Positions 1 to 5,756 are shown, counted from the stretch's first letter. The stretch: DNA of 8,676 nucleotides from an uncultured Eubacteriales bacterium (GCA_900546315.1 URCP01000110.1:1-8676), one strand, 5' to 3'. The notes: generated by a model not told the origin, from the sequence alone. Numbers and translations are program-made.

Positions 1-1083
1 CGGTAGGTCTGGGTTCTTGTGCGCAGGGTTTATCGCGCGGACGACGAAGAATTTGATGTCGGTCGCCTCCTCGAACAGCATACGGCAGATAAGCGACGCG
101 CCGTCCCGCTTGATGCTCCAATGCTCATACGACTTATTCTCGCCGAGATAATCCCGCGCGTACTGAAGCACCTTATTCACCGTGATGACGCCCTCGGTCA
201 CAAGATCCACGCCCTCAAGCTCCGCTGTGGGAGGAATCTCCGGGTCGTCAAAATTCAGGCTCGCGCGAACCGGCTTCCCGAGGTACTTCGCTGCGATCGA
301 CGAAGTAGTTCCGCCGCCTACGATATGCTTTCCCGCCTTCGAGAAGAACAGCGACATCATCCGGTCGCAGTCATCCCGGTTCGACGGCGGTCCGAAAAGG
401 ATATTCATCGGCTCACGCTTCCGGATACGGATAACACAGGACGTCGCGTCGTCCCCCGGCTCGTTGTTGTAAAGCCGGTCACACTCGTCAACAAGAATTG
501 TCGACAGCGTCTTCGCCGTATACCCGACGTCCGCGAAGGTCTCCATGAACGAGATTATATCCTCCCGCTTCCAGCCGAAATCGTACACATTCCCGATCCC
601 GGCGTGCGGGCATCCGTCGCTCATCAGAATGAAGATATCCTTCTCCGTGAGCTTTATCTCGGACTTATATATCTTCTTCCCGCCGATATTCATCTCGGTG
701 CGCGGATAATCGTAATTCTTCCCGTCCCGGAGCAGTATCGTCTGCGGGTTGTCGTACTCGATGAGCTCCGCCTCAGTGTTGTTCACGAGGTGCAGGATAG
801 TGAACGTCGAATACGCGACGCCGCGCACCGAGCATATCGGAAGCGTCGCCGCGATCGTCTCGACGCAGTCCTCAAGGGACAGCCCCTCGCTCATCATCGT
901 TGAGATTATCTTCGAGGTCAGCGTCGAGAGTATGCTCGCCTTGACGCCGCTGCCAAGACCGTCCGCGAGGACGATGACGGTCGAGTTCTCGCCCTGCTCT
1001 ACGATATCCACATGGTCGCCGCAGAGCTGCTCGCCGTAATGATTCACGCTTTTGTAGCCGATATCGGCGCAGAGATCATTCAT
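1..1083 (-). CDS. SpoIIE/PP2C-family serine phosphatase, partial (C-terminus beyond window)
   Basis: The frame is open from an ATG at 1083-1081 to the window edge (361 codons, no stop), so the C-terminus is missing. Residues 1 to about 222 form a SpoIIE-type PP2C domain. Metal-binding motifs visible are GD at 22-23, LADGLGSG at 39-46, MSDG at 154-157 and GDDAT at 210-214. Such enzymes remove phosphate from Ser/Thr of regulatory proteins using two Mn/Mg ions. Residues 223-361 are an additional domain of unknown function, starting after RKREPMNILFGPP and containing a Gly-rich VGGGTTSS stretch. There is no signal peptide or membrane segment, so it is cytosolic. The start is set by AAGGAG 10 nt upstream. 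The ATG lies inside the end of the sensory hydrogenase gene (8-base overlap), implying translational coupling. A phosphatase next to a PAS-bearing [FeFe] hydrogenase is the known context of group C3 hydrogenases, so it is inferred to be the output of that sensor. Its phosphoprotein substrate is unknown. Confidence 0.9.
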   Translation of the reverse strand, partial: MNDLCADIGYKSVNHYGEQLCGDHVDIVEQGENSTVIVLADGLGSGVKASILSTLTSKIISTMMSEGLSLEDCVETIAATLPICSVRGVAYSTFTILHLVNNTEAELIEYDNPQTILLRDGKNYDYPRTEMNIGGKKIYKSEIKLTEKDIFILMSDGCPHAGIGNVYDFGWKREDIISFMETFADVGYTAKTLSTILVDECDRLYNNEPGDDATSCVIRIRKREPMNILFGPPSNRDDCDRMMSLFFSKAGKHIVGGGTTSSIAAKYLGKPVRASLNFDDPEIPPTAELEGVDLVTEGVITVNKVLQYARDYLGENKSYEHWSIKRDGASLICRMLFEEATDIKFFVVRAINPAHKNPDLP

Positions 1084-2752
1084 CGTTTATCGACTCCTTG
1101 AGTTTTGTCAGGGCGATCTTGGTCTCCGCCGCGGTCTCGCCGAGGAGCGACGCTATCTCCTGGACAATCCGCATCTGCTTGTCGACCACCTTGTCGGCGA
1201 TCTCGACAGTCTGGCGGCTGATCGATTCCTTCTTCTCGCGCTCGTTCTCCTCGTCGGTGATGTCGCGCATTATGCAGACAAGCAGGTTGTAGGTGCCGTC
1301 ATAGATAACCGATTCCTCGATGTACTTCTTGTACTCCGCGAGATAAACGCGCTGGTCGCGCACGCTTCGCTTCGTGTTCAGCACCTGTACGAACAGCTGG
1401 GGGTCGATGATACGCACGACCTGATCGCCGAGAATGTCAGAGGCGCTGCGGATATTCATGATTCTTCTCGCCGCGTCGTTTATCTGCTGAACCTCGAGAT
1501 TTTCGTTGAGCACGATAAGCCCGTTCGGCGTGTTCGAGACGATGCAGTCGGAGAAGCTCTCCGCCTTCTCCTTGAGGTAGGGAAGACACATCGATATCTC
1601 CGCCTTGCCCTGATAGATCGCGACCGCCTTCTCACGGCAGGTATTGTATCCGCAGGAGCCGCAGTTCAGCTCGTCCTCGGGGCGCAGCTTGCCCATCTTC
1701 TTGAGTATCTCCGCGATCTCGATATCCGTCGGGATCGGCAGCTTGTGCTCTATCGGGATAAAATGCTTGCGCACAGTCACCGGATCCGGCTGTGCGACGT
1801 CGAAATCGCGATTTCCGGCGTAATTCGACACCGCCATGTAGTCCTTGACCGGCGAGCGGTGATATTTCTCCATCACCGGGCCGCCGACGCAGCTTCCGGA
1901 ACAGGCGGACATCTCGATGAAACAGCGGTGGATCTTTCCGCTCTCGATGTCTCTCAGTGCCTCGATGCAGTTCTCGACGCCGTCTATCGCGAGGTAAGTG
2001 TATCCGGGTATGTCCTTCGTCATCGTCTTGAGGATTCCGCCGGTCGTCGGGAAGAAGCGCGCGCGGCTCTCCGGAGTCACGTCGATGTTCTTCTCGAGAG
2101 TGATTCCCTCTTCCTCGAGCCACTTTGTCAGCTCCTCAAAGGTGAGCACGGCGTCGACGACGCCCTCGTAATACTCCGCCTCGTCCTTCTTCGAGACGCA
2201 GGGACCTATGAACACGCACTTCGCGCCCGGATTTCTCTTTTTTATATCCTGACAGTGCGCGAGCATCGGGGACATCACGTCCGCGAGGTAGGGCAGCTCG
2301 GCGGGGAAGTACTTCTGGATGAGGAGATTGACCGAGTGGCAGCAGGACGAGATCAGCACGTCGCAGTTGTCCTCCGAGAGCATCCTCTCATACTCGTTCT
2401 TTACGATTGTCGCTCCGACCGCGGTCTCCTCGACACCGGCGAAGCCGAGCTTTTCGAGCGCCGCGCGCATCGGCGCGATTCCGACGCCGTCGTAGTTCGC
2501 GATGAAGGACGGCGCGAGGCTGACCCAGACGGGGGCTCCGGAAGCGAGGAGAACCTTCGCCTTTTCGGTCTCGTTGACGATCTCCTTCGCGTCCTGCGGA
2601 CATACGACGAAGCACTGTCCGCAGAGTATGCACTCGTTCCCGATGATGTGTGCCTGGTTCGCGGAGAACCTTATCGACTTCACCGGACAGTGGCGGATAC
2701 ATTTATAGCAGTTCTTGCAGTTTGATTTCTTCAGTGTCAGACAGTTTGCCAT
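1076..2752 (-). CDS. hydS: Sensory [FeFe] hydrogenase (group C type) with PAS domain
   Basis: 558 aa, cytosolic. Residues 12-22 and 41-51 form two 4Fe-4S ferredoxin motifs (CxxCxxCxxxC). Residues about 65-340 are the H-cluster domain: P1 is SSCC (C137, C138), P2 is GPCVSKKDE (C185), P3 is EMSACSGSCVGG (C284, C288). C138, C185, C284 and C288 are the expected cluster ligands. P1 lacks the usual Pro-x-Trp after CC, and P2 has Gly for the usual Met. Residues 364-389 form a further 4Fe-4S motif (CxxCx4Cx16C). Residues about 400-500 are a PAS domain (PNGLIVLN...IMRDIT), followed by a charged helical, probably coiled-coil tail to 558. This architecture is that of group C putative sensory hydrogenases, not of H2-producing enzymes. 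Inferred role: sense H2 or redox state and signal to the phosphatase encoded next. The next in-frame upstream codons give no better start; AAAGG lies 13 nt upstream, a weak site. The H-cluster would be supplied by the maturases encoded divergently in this window. Confidence 0.93.
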   Translation of the reverse strand: MANCLTLKKSNCKNCYKCIRHCPVKSIRFSANQAHIIGNECILCGQCFVVCPQDAKEIVNETEKAKVLLASGAPVWVSLAPSFIANYDGVGIAPMRAALEKLGFAGVEETAVGATIVKNEYERMLSEDNCDVLISSCCHSVNLLIQKYFPAELPYLADVMSPMLAHCQDIKKRNPGAKCVFIGPCVSKKDEAEYYEGVVDAVLTFEELTKWLEEEGITLEKNIDVTPESRARFFPTTGGILKTMTKDIPGYTYLAIDGVENCIEALRDIESGKIHRCFIEMSACSGSCVGGPVMEKYHRSPVKDYMAVSNYAGNRDFDVAQPDPVTVRKHFIPIEHKLPIPTDIEIAEILKKMGKLRPEDELNCGSCGYNTCREKAVAIYQGKAEISMCLPYLKEKAESFSDCIVSNTPNGLIVLNENLEVQQINDAARRIMNIRSASDILGDQVVRIIDPQLFVQVLNTKRSVRDQRVYLAEYKKYIEESVIYDGTYNLLVCIMRDITDEENEREKKESISRQTVEIADKVVDKQMRIVQEIASLLGETAAETKIALTKLKESINDE

Positions 2753-2778
2753 TTTCTATACCATGCCTTTCGGATTTG

Positions 2779-2796
2779 GTCTTATTTGACTTATTT
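2779..2796. repeat. Tandem 9-bp repeat in the spacer before hydS
   Basis: GTCTTATTT is followed directly by GACTTATTT, two copies differing at one base. They lie in the 117-nt spacer (2753-2869) between the second ferredoxin gene and hydS. I see no clear SigA promoter or T-tailed terminator in this spacer, which is AT-richer than the genes. It may be a protein-binding site or chance. Confidence 0.35.
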
Positions 2797-2869
2797 CGAT
2801 TTTCTGCCGCGCGAAAAAGCCGTGCGGTAAAGGGTTGCGGTTATAAGGTAAAATGGTTATTGCCGGTGA

Positions 2870-3130
2870 TTATTCGTCGGCTTTCATCGCCGGGACGATC
2901 TTGTCGTTCCAGAAGGCGTCGAAGCCCTCCGGCGTCACTCCCGTGTAAACGTCGTCGCCGACCGTGACGGTCACACCGTCACGGTTGCATCTCCCGGCGC
3001 AGAGCGTGCCGGTAAGCGCTATCCTGTCCTCGCAGGAGTTGTCCTTTATGTATTTCTGAAGCAGTCTTACGATCTCGGGGGCACCTTTGAGATGGCAGGA
3101 GCTGCCGATGCAAATCTGAATCGTGATCAT
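2870..3130 (-). CDS. Thioredoxin-like [2Fe-2S] ferredoxin, second copy
   Basis: 86 aa. The cysteine pattern C7-x4-C12 and C44-x3-C48 (CIGSSC, then CAGRC) is that of the thioredoxin-fold [2Fe-2S] ferredoxins, also found as the NuoE/HydA-subunit domain of electron-bifurcating hydrogenases. The protein is only this domain, so it would be a small soluble electron carrier or redox-sensing subunit. It is a paralogue of the gene just upstream (3403-3161): the N-terminal CIGSSCH block, the GRC block and the VTV strand align along the whole length. AAAGGA lies 12 nt before the ATG; an ATG slightly upstream is out of frame. It sits 30 nt after its paralogue and 117 nt before hydS. Inferred role: pass electrons to or from the sensory hydrogenase. 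The partner is not shown by the sequence. Confidence 0.88.
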   Translation of the reverse strand: MITIQICIGSSCHLKGAPEIVRLLQKYIKDNSCEDRIALTGTLCAGRCNRDGVTVTVGDDVYTGVTPEGFDAFWNDKIVPAMKADE

Positions 3131-3160
3131 AATTCCATGACGTCCTTTCCGCGGCGCGTG

Positions 3161-3403
3161 TCACTTAAGCGCGGGAAGCACTATGGTGTCGAAGAATTCG
3201 TCGACCTTATCCGAGTCGACCGAGTGGAACTCCCCGTCAACCGTGACGCAGACGCCGTCCTTACATCTGCCCATGCAGAAGGTTCCGCCGAGCTCGACGC
3301 GGTCTGCGAGACCCTTTTCGGCGATGAGTTCCTGAAGGCGCTCGACGACCTGACGCGAGCCCTTGATATGACATGAACTTCCGATACATACGATGATCTT
3401 CAT
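3161..3403 (-). CDS. Thioredoxin-like [2Fe-2S] ferredoxin, first copy
   Basis: 80 aa, with the [2Fe-2S] ligand set C6-x4-C11 and C43-x3-C47 (CIGSSC, then CMGRC). An extra Cys lies at position 52. The fold is thioredoxin-like, as in the small ferredoxins and in NuoE C-terminal domains. There is no signal peptide, so it is cytosolic. The start has AAAGG 8 nt upstream, a good site. It follows the APH-like kinase gene by 71 nt and precedes its paralogue by 30 nt. Such single-domain ferredoxins recur beside sensory [FeFe] hydrogenase genes in Clostridia, which fits a role in electron transfer to HydS. Whether the two copies have different partners or potentials cannot be told from sequence. Confidence 0.88.
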   Translation of the reverse strand: MKIIVCIGSSCHIKGSRQVVERLQELIAEKGLADRVELGGTFCMGRCKDGVCVTVDGEFHSVDSDKVDEFFDTIVLPALK

Positions 3404-3440
3404 TTGAGTTACCTTTACAGAACGCGTTGTCAGCGTCTGC

Positions 3441-3474
3441 CCTTAAAATTAATATTCCGGCGTCTGTGACGCCG
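3441..3474 (-). terminator. Hairpin directly after the APH-kinase stop codon
   Basis: A perfect 7-bp stem (CGGCGTC/GACGCCG, loop of 3) at 3458-3474 begins at the base after the stop codon of the kinase gene. On the minus strand it is followed by GAATATTAATTTT, which is T-rich but not a clean U-run. It could be a leaky terminator lowering expression of the downstream ferredoxin, hydS and phosphatase genes, or a processing/stabilising hairpin. No convincing SigA promoter follows it, which argues for read-through. Confidence 0.5.
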
Positions 3475-4227
3475 TTATTTCGAAAACCTGTAATTCCGCG
3501 CGATCTCATGACAGAAGGCGCGCTCCGACATATAGCCGTCCATCGCCTCCGCGGCGGCGATTATCGGTATCCATTCGTGGACGGCGTCCGCAGACTTTCC
3601 GGTCATACCGCTCCACACCCTGACATAATCGTCGGCGCCCGCCGGGTCGCCGTTTATCATGAACCTCAGCCACGTCTTCGCGGCGTCCGCCTCCGGGTTT
3701 CCCTGCGACGCGCGGGACCAGTCGAGAATCCAGATCTCCCCGTCCTCGCCGAGGATCAGGTTCTCCGGCTCGAAGTCTCCGTGGCACAGCCTCTCGGTCT
3801 GCGGCATCGCCTCGAGACGTGAGATGAGATCATATCTCAGCGTCGCCTCGAGGTCGGTCAGCGGCAGCTTCCGGCGTATCCGGTCGCGCAGCTTCACGAG
3901 CGGCGGGCAGGTCTTCTCCTGCACCGAGAGCTGAGTCTTCACGAAGAGCTCCATATAGCGCGCTCTCTGTCCGGGATCCTCACGCATCAGCCTGTCGAGC
4001 GTTTTTCCCGGGATATAATCGGTGATGATCGTGAAGCAGCCGTCGATCGGTCTGACCTCACGCAGCTCCGGAACCCTCACGCCGATCTCCGCGACCCTCG
4101 CGAGGTTCAGCGCCTCGCTTAGGACGCCAGCGCGCGAGTAGGTGCGGTCGAAGACCTTGAGACACATGTCTCCGTCGCGCCAGACCGTTTTGTTCGTTCT
4201 GACGGCGATCATCCTGTCGAGCTTCAT
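3475..4227 (-). CDS. Aminoglycoside phosphotransferase (APH)-fold small-molecule/protein kinase
   Basis: 250 aa with the APH/choline-kinase fold. The likely ATP-binding Lys is K24 (CLKVF), with E38 as its partner. The hinge is ITDYIPGKTL (68-77), the catalytic loop is CHGDFEPEN (148-156; D151, N156), and the metal-binding Asp is D169 in ILDW, the DFG equivalent. All key kinase residues are present, so it should be active, but the substrate cannot be read from sequence. Strong antibiotic-resistance annotation is not justified: the family also includes kinases of small metabolites and of proteins. It is the first gene of the sensory hydrogenase operon. A good ribosome site (AAGGAGG, 10 nt upstream) and a promoter at 4312-4284 fix the start. 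With a PP2C phosphatase at the other end of the operon, a paired kinase/phosphatase role is possible, but this is inference. Confidence 0.82.
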   Translation of the reverse strand: MKLDRMIAVRTNKTVWRDGDMCLKVFDRTYSRAGVLSEALNLARVAEIGVRVPELREVRPIDGCFTIITDYIPGKTLDRLMREDPGQRARYMELFVKTQLSVQEKTCPPLVKLRDRIRRKLPLTDLEATLRYDLISRLEAMPQTERLCHGDFEPENLILGEDGEIWILDWSRASQGNPEADAAKTWLRFMINGDPAGADDYVRVWSGMTGKSADAVHEWIPIIAAAEAMDGYMSERAFCHEIARNYRFSK

Positions 4228-4275
4228 CTGCCGCTTTCCTCCTTAAGAATAAAATGTTATGACGCGGCAACACAG

Positions 4276-4293
4276 TTGTTAAAAGTATAACAC
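4276..4293. promoter_or_regulatory. Candidate Rex operator over the sensory-operon promoter
   Basis: TTGTTAAAAGTATAACAC matches the clostridial Rex consensus TTGTTAANNNNTTAACAA at 12 of 14 fixed positions (counted by eye). It spans the predicted start site (about 4277) and the -10 box (4289-4284), so binding would block initiation. Rex represses fermentation and hydrogenase genes at low NADH/NAD+, which fits the operon content. No rex gene is in the window. Confidence 0.5.
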
Positions 4294-4312
4294 AAAAATG
4301 CCGCTTTGTAAA
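4284..4312 (-). promoter_or_regulatory. SigA-type promoter of the kinase-ferredoxin-hydS-phosphatase operon
   Basis: On the minus strand, TTTACA (4312-4307), a 17-nt spacer and TATACT (4289-4284). Transcription would start near 4277, giving a 5' UTR of about 50 nt before the kinase ATG. The region 4228-4355 holds this promoter and the Rex-like site. No clear terminator for the upstream lysR gene is seen, so some read-through from lysR is possible. Confidence 0.75.
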
Positions 4313-4355
4313 GACCGGTTTTGACATAGCCGCATATCATAAACCGCATAACTGG

Positions 4356-5288
4356 TTATTTCCTGTTTTCGTCGAACACCTCCCGCTTCACCCGGCAGAG
4401 CTCGGAGATAAAAAGCTTGTCCGGCTCGGCGAGGCGGTAATCGGTCTCGTGGATCATGACGTCCTTGAAGAGGCGCCGGTCGTCCTCGCATTCGCGCGTC
4501 TCGAGCCCGTATTTCCCGAGCGTTTCCCGCGGAACCGGGGAGACCCACATATAGGTCGTCGGGTCCTTCTCGAGGATCGAGAACTGGCTCGCGCGCTCAT
4601 ATACCACGATGCTCCGCGACGGCTCGCCGTCGCTCTCGTCCTTTTTCTGGTCCGGGAGAGAGAAGGGCTGCGCCGGGTCCGCGTGAGTTATCATGGTGAG
4701 CTCGCGGAGGTCGGAGGTGTAAATCCGCTCTTTTCCCGCCAGCGGGCTGTTCTTTGAGAAGATGAGAAGGTATCTGAACTCACAGATGAGCTCGTAGTCG
4801 AGCCGCTTGTCCTCGAGCAGAGATTTATAGTACCTGTCATGCGCCGCCGGATAGCGGATTATACCGAGTCTGAAATCATCCTGCATAACGCGTCTGACGG
4901 CGTCGGTCTCACCGCACTCGCGGTAGCGTATCCTCGCCTCCCCGTCCTGCTTCATAAGCCCGACGAAAGACGCGAACGCCTCGCCGATATAGCTTGCCGC
5001 CGGAGCCGCGAGCGAGAAGCGCAGAGCGGACCGCCCGCTCTTGAACAGTCCCTCGACCGCGTCGACCTGCTTCAGGATTGATTTCGCGTAGCCGAGGAAT
5101 ATCTCGCCGTCCGGGGTGATCTCCATTCCCTTAGACGATCTTCCGAAGATGGTGACTCCGAGCGAGGACTCGAGCTCCTTTATGGCGCGGCTCAGATTCG
5201 GCTGGCCGATATATAATTTTTCGGCGGCCTTGTTTATCGAGCCGCAGGCGGCGACCTCGACCGCGTATTTGAGATAGAGCAGGTTCAT
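4356..5288 (-). CDS. LysR-family transcriptional regulator
   Basis: 310 aa from the ATG at 5288. Residues 1-60 are the LysR winged helix-turn-helix (LKYAVEVAACGSINKAAEKL, then GQPNLSRAIKELESSLG and FGRSSKGMEITPDG), followed by a linker helix to about 88. Residues about 90-310 form the periplasmic-binding-protein-like effector domain; the ligand is unknown. A longer reading frame reaches 5456, but its extra 56 residues would be translated from the promoter region and do not resemble the family, whose members start a few residues before the helix-turn-helix. The chosen start has AGGA immediately before it and AAAGG 13 nt upstream, so initiation may be weak. The gene is divergent from the hydrogenase maturation operon with its promoter at 5390-5362. 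By the usual LysR logic it probably regulates that operon and itself, a role not established for a named family member. Confidence 0.9.
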   Translation of the reverse strand: MNLLYLKYAVEVAACGSINKAAEKLYIGQPNLSRAIKELESSLGVTIFGRSSKGMEITPDGEIFLGYAKSILKQVDAVEGLFKSGRSALRFSLAAPAASYIGEAFASFVGLMKQDGEARIRYRECGETDAVRRVMQDDFRLGIIRYPAAHDRYYKSLLEDKRLDYELICEFRYLLIFSKNSPLAGKERIYTSDLRELTMITHADPAQPFSLPDQKKDESDGEPSRSIVVYERASQFSILEKDPTTYMWVSPVPRETLGKYGLETRECEDDRRLFKDVMIHETDYRLAEPDKLFISELCRVKREVFDENRK

Positions 5289-5329
5289 TCCTGATGACCA
5301 TACCTTTCGCGAGAGTACTGATTTGGCGC

Positions 5330-5347
5330 TATGCGTAACGAGGCATA
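5330..5347. repeat. Inverted repeat in the lysR 5' UTR (possible operator)
   Basis: TATGC-N8-GCATA, a perfect 5-bp dyad, lies about +8 to +25 relative to the predicted lysR start site. Its position fits a downstream autoregulatory operator, or a small RNA hairpin in the leader. The arms are short, so chance is possible. Confidence 0.35.
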
Positions 5348-5361
5348 TCCACACACAATAT

Positions 5362-5390
5362 ATTATATAACATTTCCCGTGAATTTTCAA
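5362..5390 (-). promoter_or_regulatory. SigA-type promoter of the lysR gene
   Basis: On the minus strand, TTGAAA (5390-5385), a 17-nt spacer and a perfect TATAAT (5367-5362). Transcription would start near 5355, leaving a 5' UTR of about 66 nt before the ATG at 5288. It lies in a markedly AT-rich segment. Confidence 0.8.
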
Positions 5391-5419
5391 TACGTAAATT
5401 AAAAATAATGCGAAAAAAC

Positions 5420-5439
5420 CGCGAAAATTTTCACACGCG
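5420..5439. promoter_or_regulatory. Central palindrome between divergent promoters (candidate LysR site)
   Basis: GAAAATTTTC (5423-5432) is a perfect 10-bp palindrome, flanked by CGCG at 5420-5423 and 5436-5439. Its centre is about 73 nt upstream of the predicted lysR start and about 78 nt upstream of the maturation-operon start. LysR recognition sites usually sit about 65 nt upstream of the regulated start. A related GTGAATTTTCA is at 5379-5389, over the lysR -35 box. Confidence 0.45.
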
Positions 5440-5470
5440 TATATTTTTGAGGGCAAAATTCAGAAAACAC

Positions 5471-5499
5471 TTGACAAACCGGCGGGAATACGGTATAAT
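5471..5499 (+). promoter_or_regulatory. Consensus SigA promoter of the TM1266-hydE-hydG operon
   Basis: A perfect TTGACA (5471-5476), a 17-nt spacer and a perfect TATAAT (5494-5499). Transcription would start near A5506. A full-consensus promoter suggests strong initiation, so control must come later (leader attenuation) or from a repressor or activator bound upstream. Confidence 0.9.
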
Positions 5500-5505
5500 T
5501 GTATC

Positions 5506-5756
5506 AGGGCGGATGTCTCCTGACCTGTTCGCGGAGCGGAGGGAAAGGTGATATTCCGGAAATCGCCTGATAGCTATATCATATCCGACATAAGGTAAGG
5601 AAACGATCCGAGTGAAAGGAGAGAGGCAGAATATACTTTTACCGAGGATTTATAGTCCCCGGCGTGTGTTTGTATCTTTGACCGCTTTTCCGTTCACCGG
5701 AGGGCGGTCTTTTCGCGTCTGACGGGCGCCCGAATAAACGAAAAAGAAGGAGATAT
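5506..5756 (+). ncRNA. Long structured leader of the maturation operon, candidate riboswitch/attenuator
   Basis: About 250 nt from promoter to start codon. By hand I can pair UCUCCU (5516-5521) with AGGAGA (5617-5622), closing a domain that holds hairpins UUCGC/GCGGA (5528-5540), GGUGAU/AUCGCC (5547-5567, one U-G pair) and GAUA/UAUC (5569-5580). A further hairpin CCG-GGA/UCC-CGG with one mismatch lies at 5642-5662, then the terminator at 5680-5714. The layout aptamer-like domain, terminator, gene is that of a transcriptional riboswitch. I compared it mentally with SAM, TPP, FMN, cobalamin, T-box, glycine, c-di-GMP, NiCo and fluoride consensus elements and recognise none. The ligand, if any, is unknown. 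The pairings are hand-drawn and not energy-checked. Confidence 0.55.
5680..5714 (+). terminator. Intrinsic terminator/attenuator before the TM1266-family gene
   Basis: GACCGC (5680-5685) pairs with GCGGUC (5704-5709). The stem continues through two U-G pairs to UCCG/CGGA (5689-5692 with 5698-5701), loop of 5, with one bulged U. UUUU follows at 5710-5713. It ends 43 nt before the first start codon of the operon and after its only visible promoter, so it must be conditional. CGGAGCGG at 5532-5539 can pair with its 5' arm (5682-5692, bulging UUU) and is a candidate antiterminator. Confidence 0.75.

Noticed and set aside
19..903. Plus-strand reading frame opposite the phosphatase gene
   Set aside because: Arg/Leu-rich low-sense translation with no domain; the minus strand has a clear PP2C domain with intact motifs across the whole interval.
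1745..2725. 326-codon plus-strand frame opposite hydS
   Set aside because: Shadow of the hydrogenase gene caused by high third-position GC; no recognisable domain or ribosome site.
3475..4227. Antibiotic (aminoglycoside) resistance gene
   Set aside because: The fold matches, but the context is a hydrogenase operon with no mobile element or resistance neighbour, and the family has many non-resistance kinases.
5289..5456. N-terminal extension of the LysR protein by 56 residues
   Set aside because: It would be translated from the DNA containing the lysR -35 and -10 boxes, lacks a ribosome site, and the helix-turn-helix normally begins within a few residues of the start.
5513..5551. Leader peptide of 12 codons (MSPDLFAERRER) in the maturation-operon leader
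   Set aside because: Its ATG lies only about 7 nt from the predicted transcript 5' end with no room for a ribosome site, and it has no run of regulatory codons.
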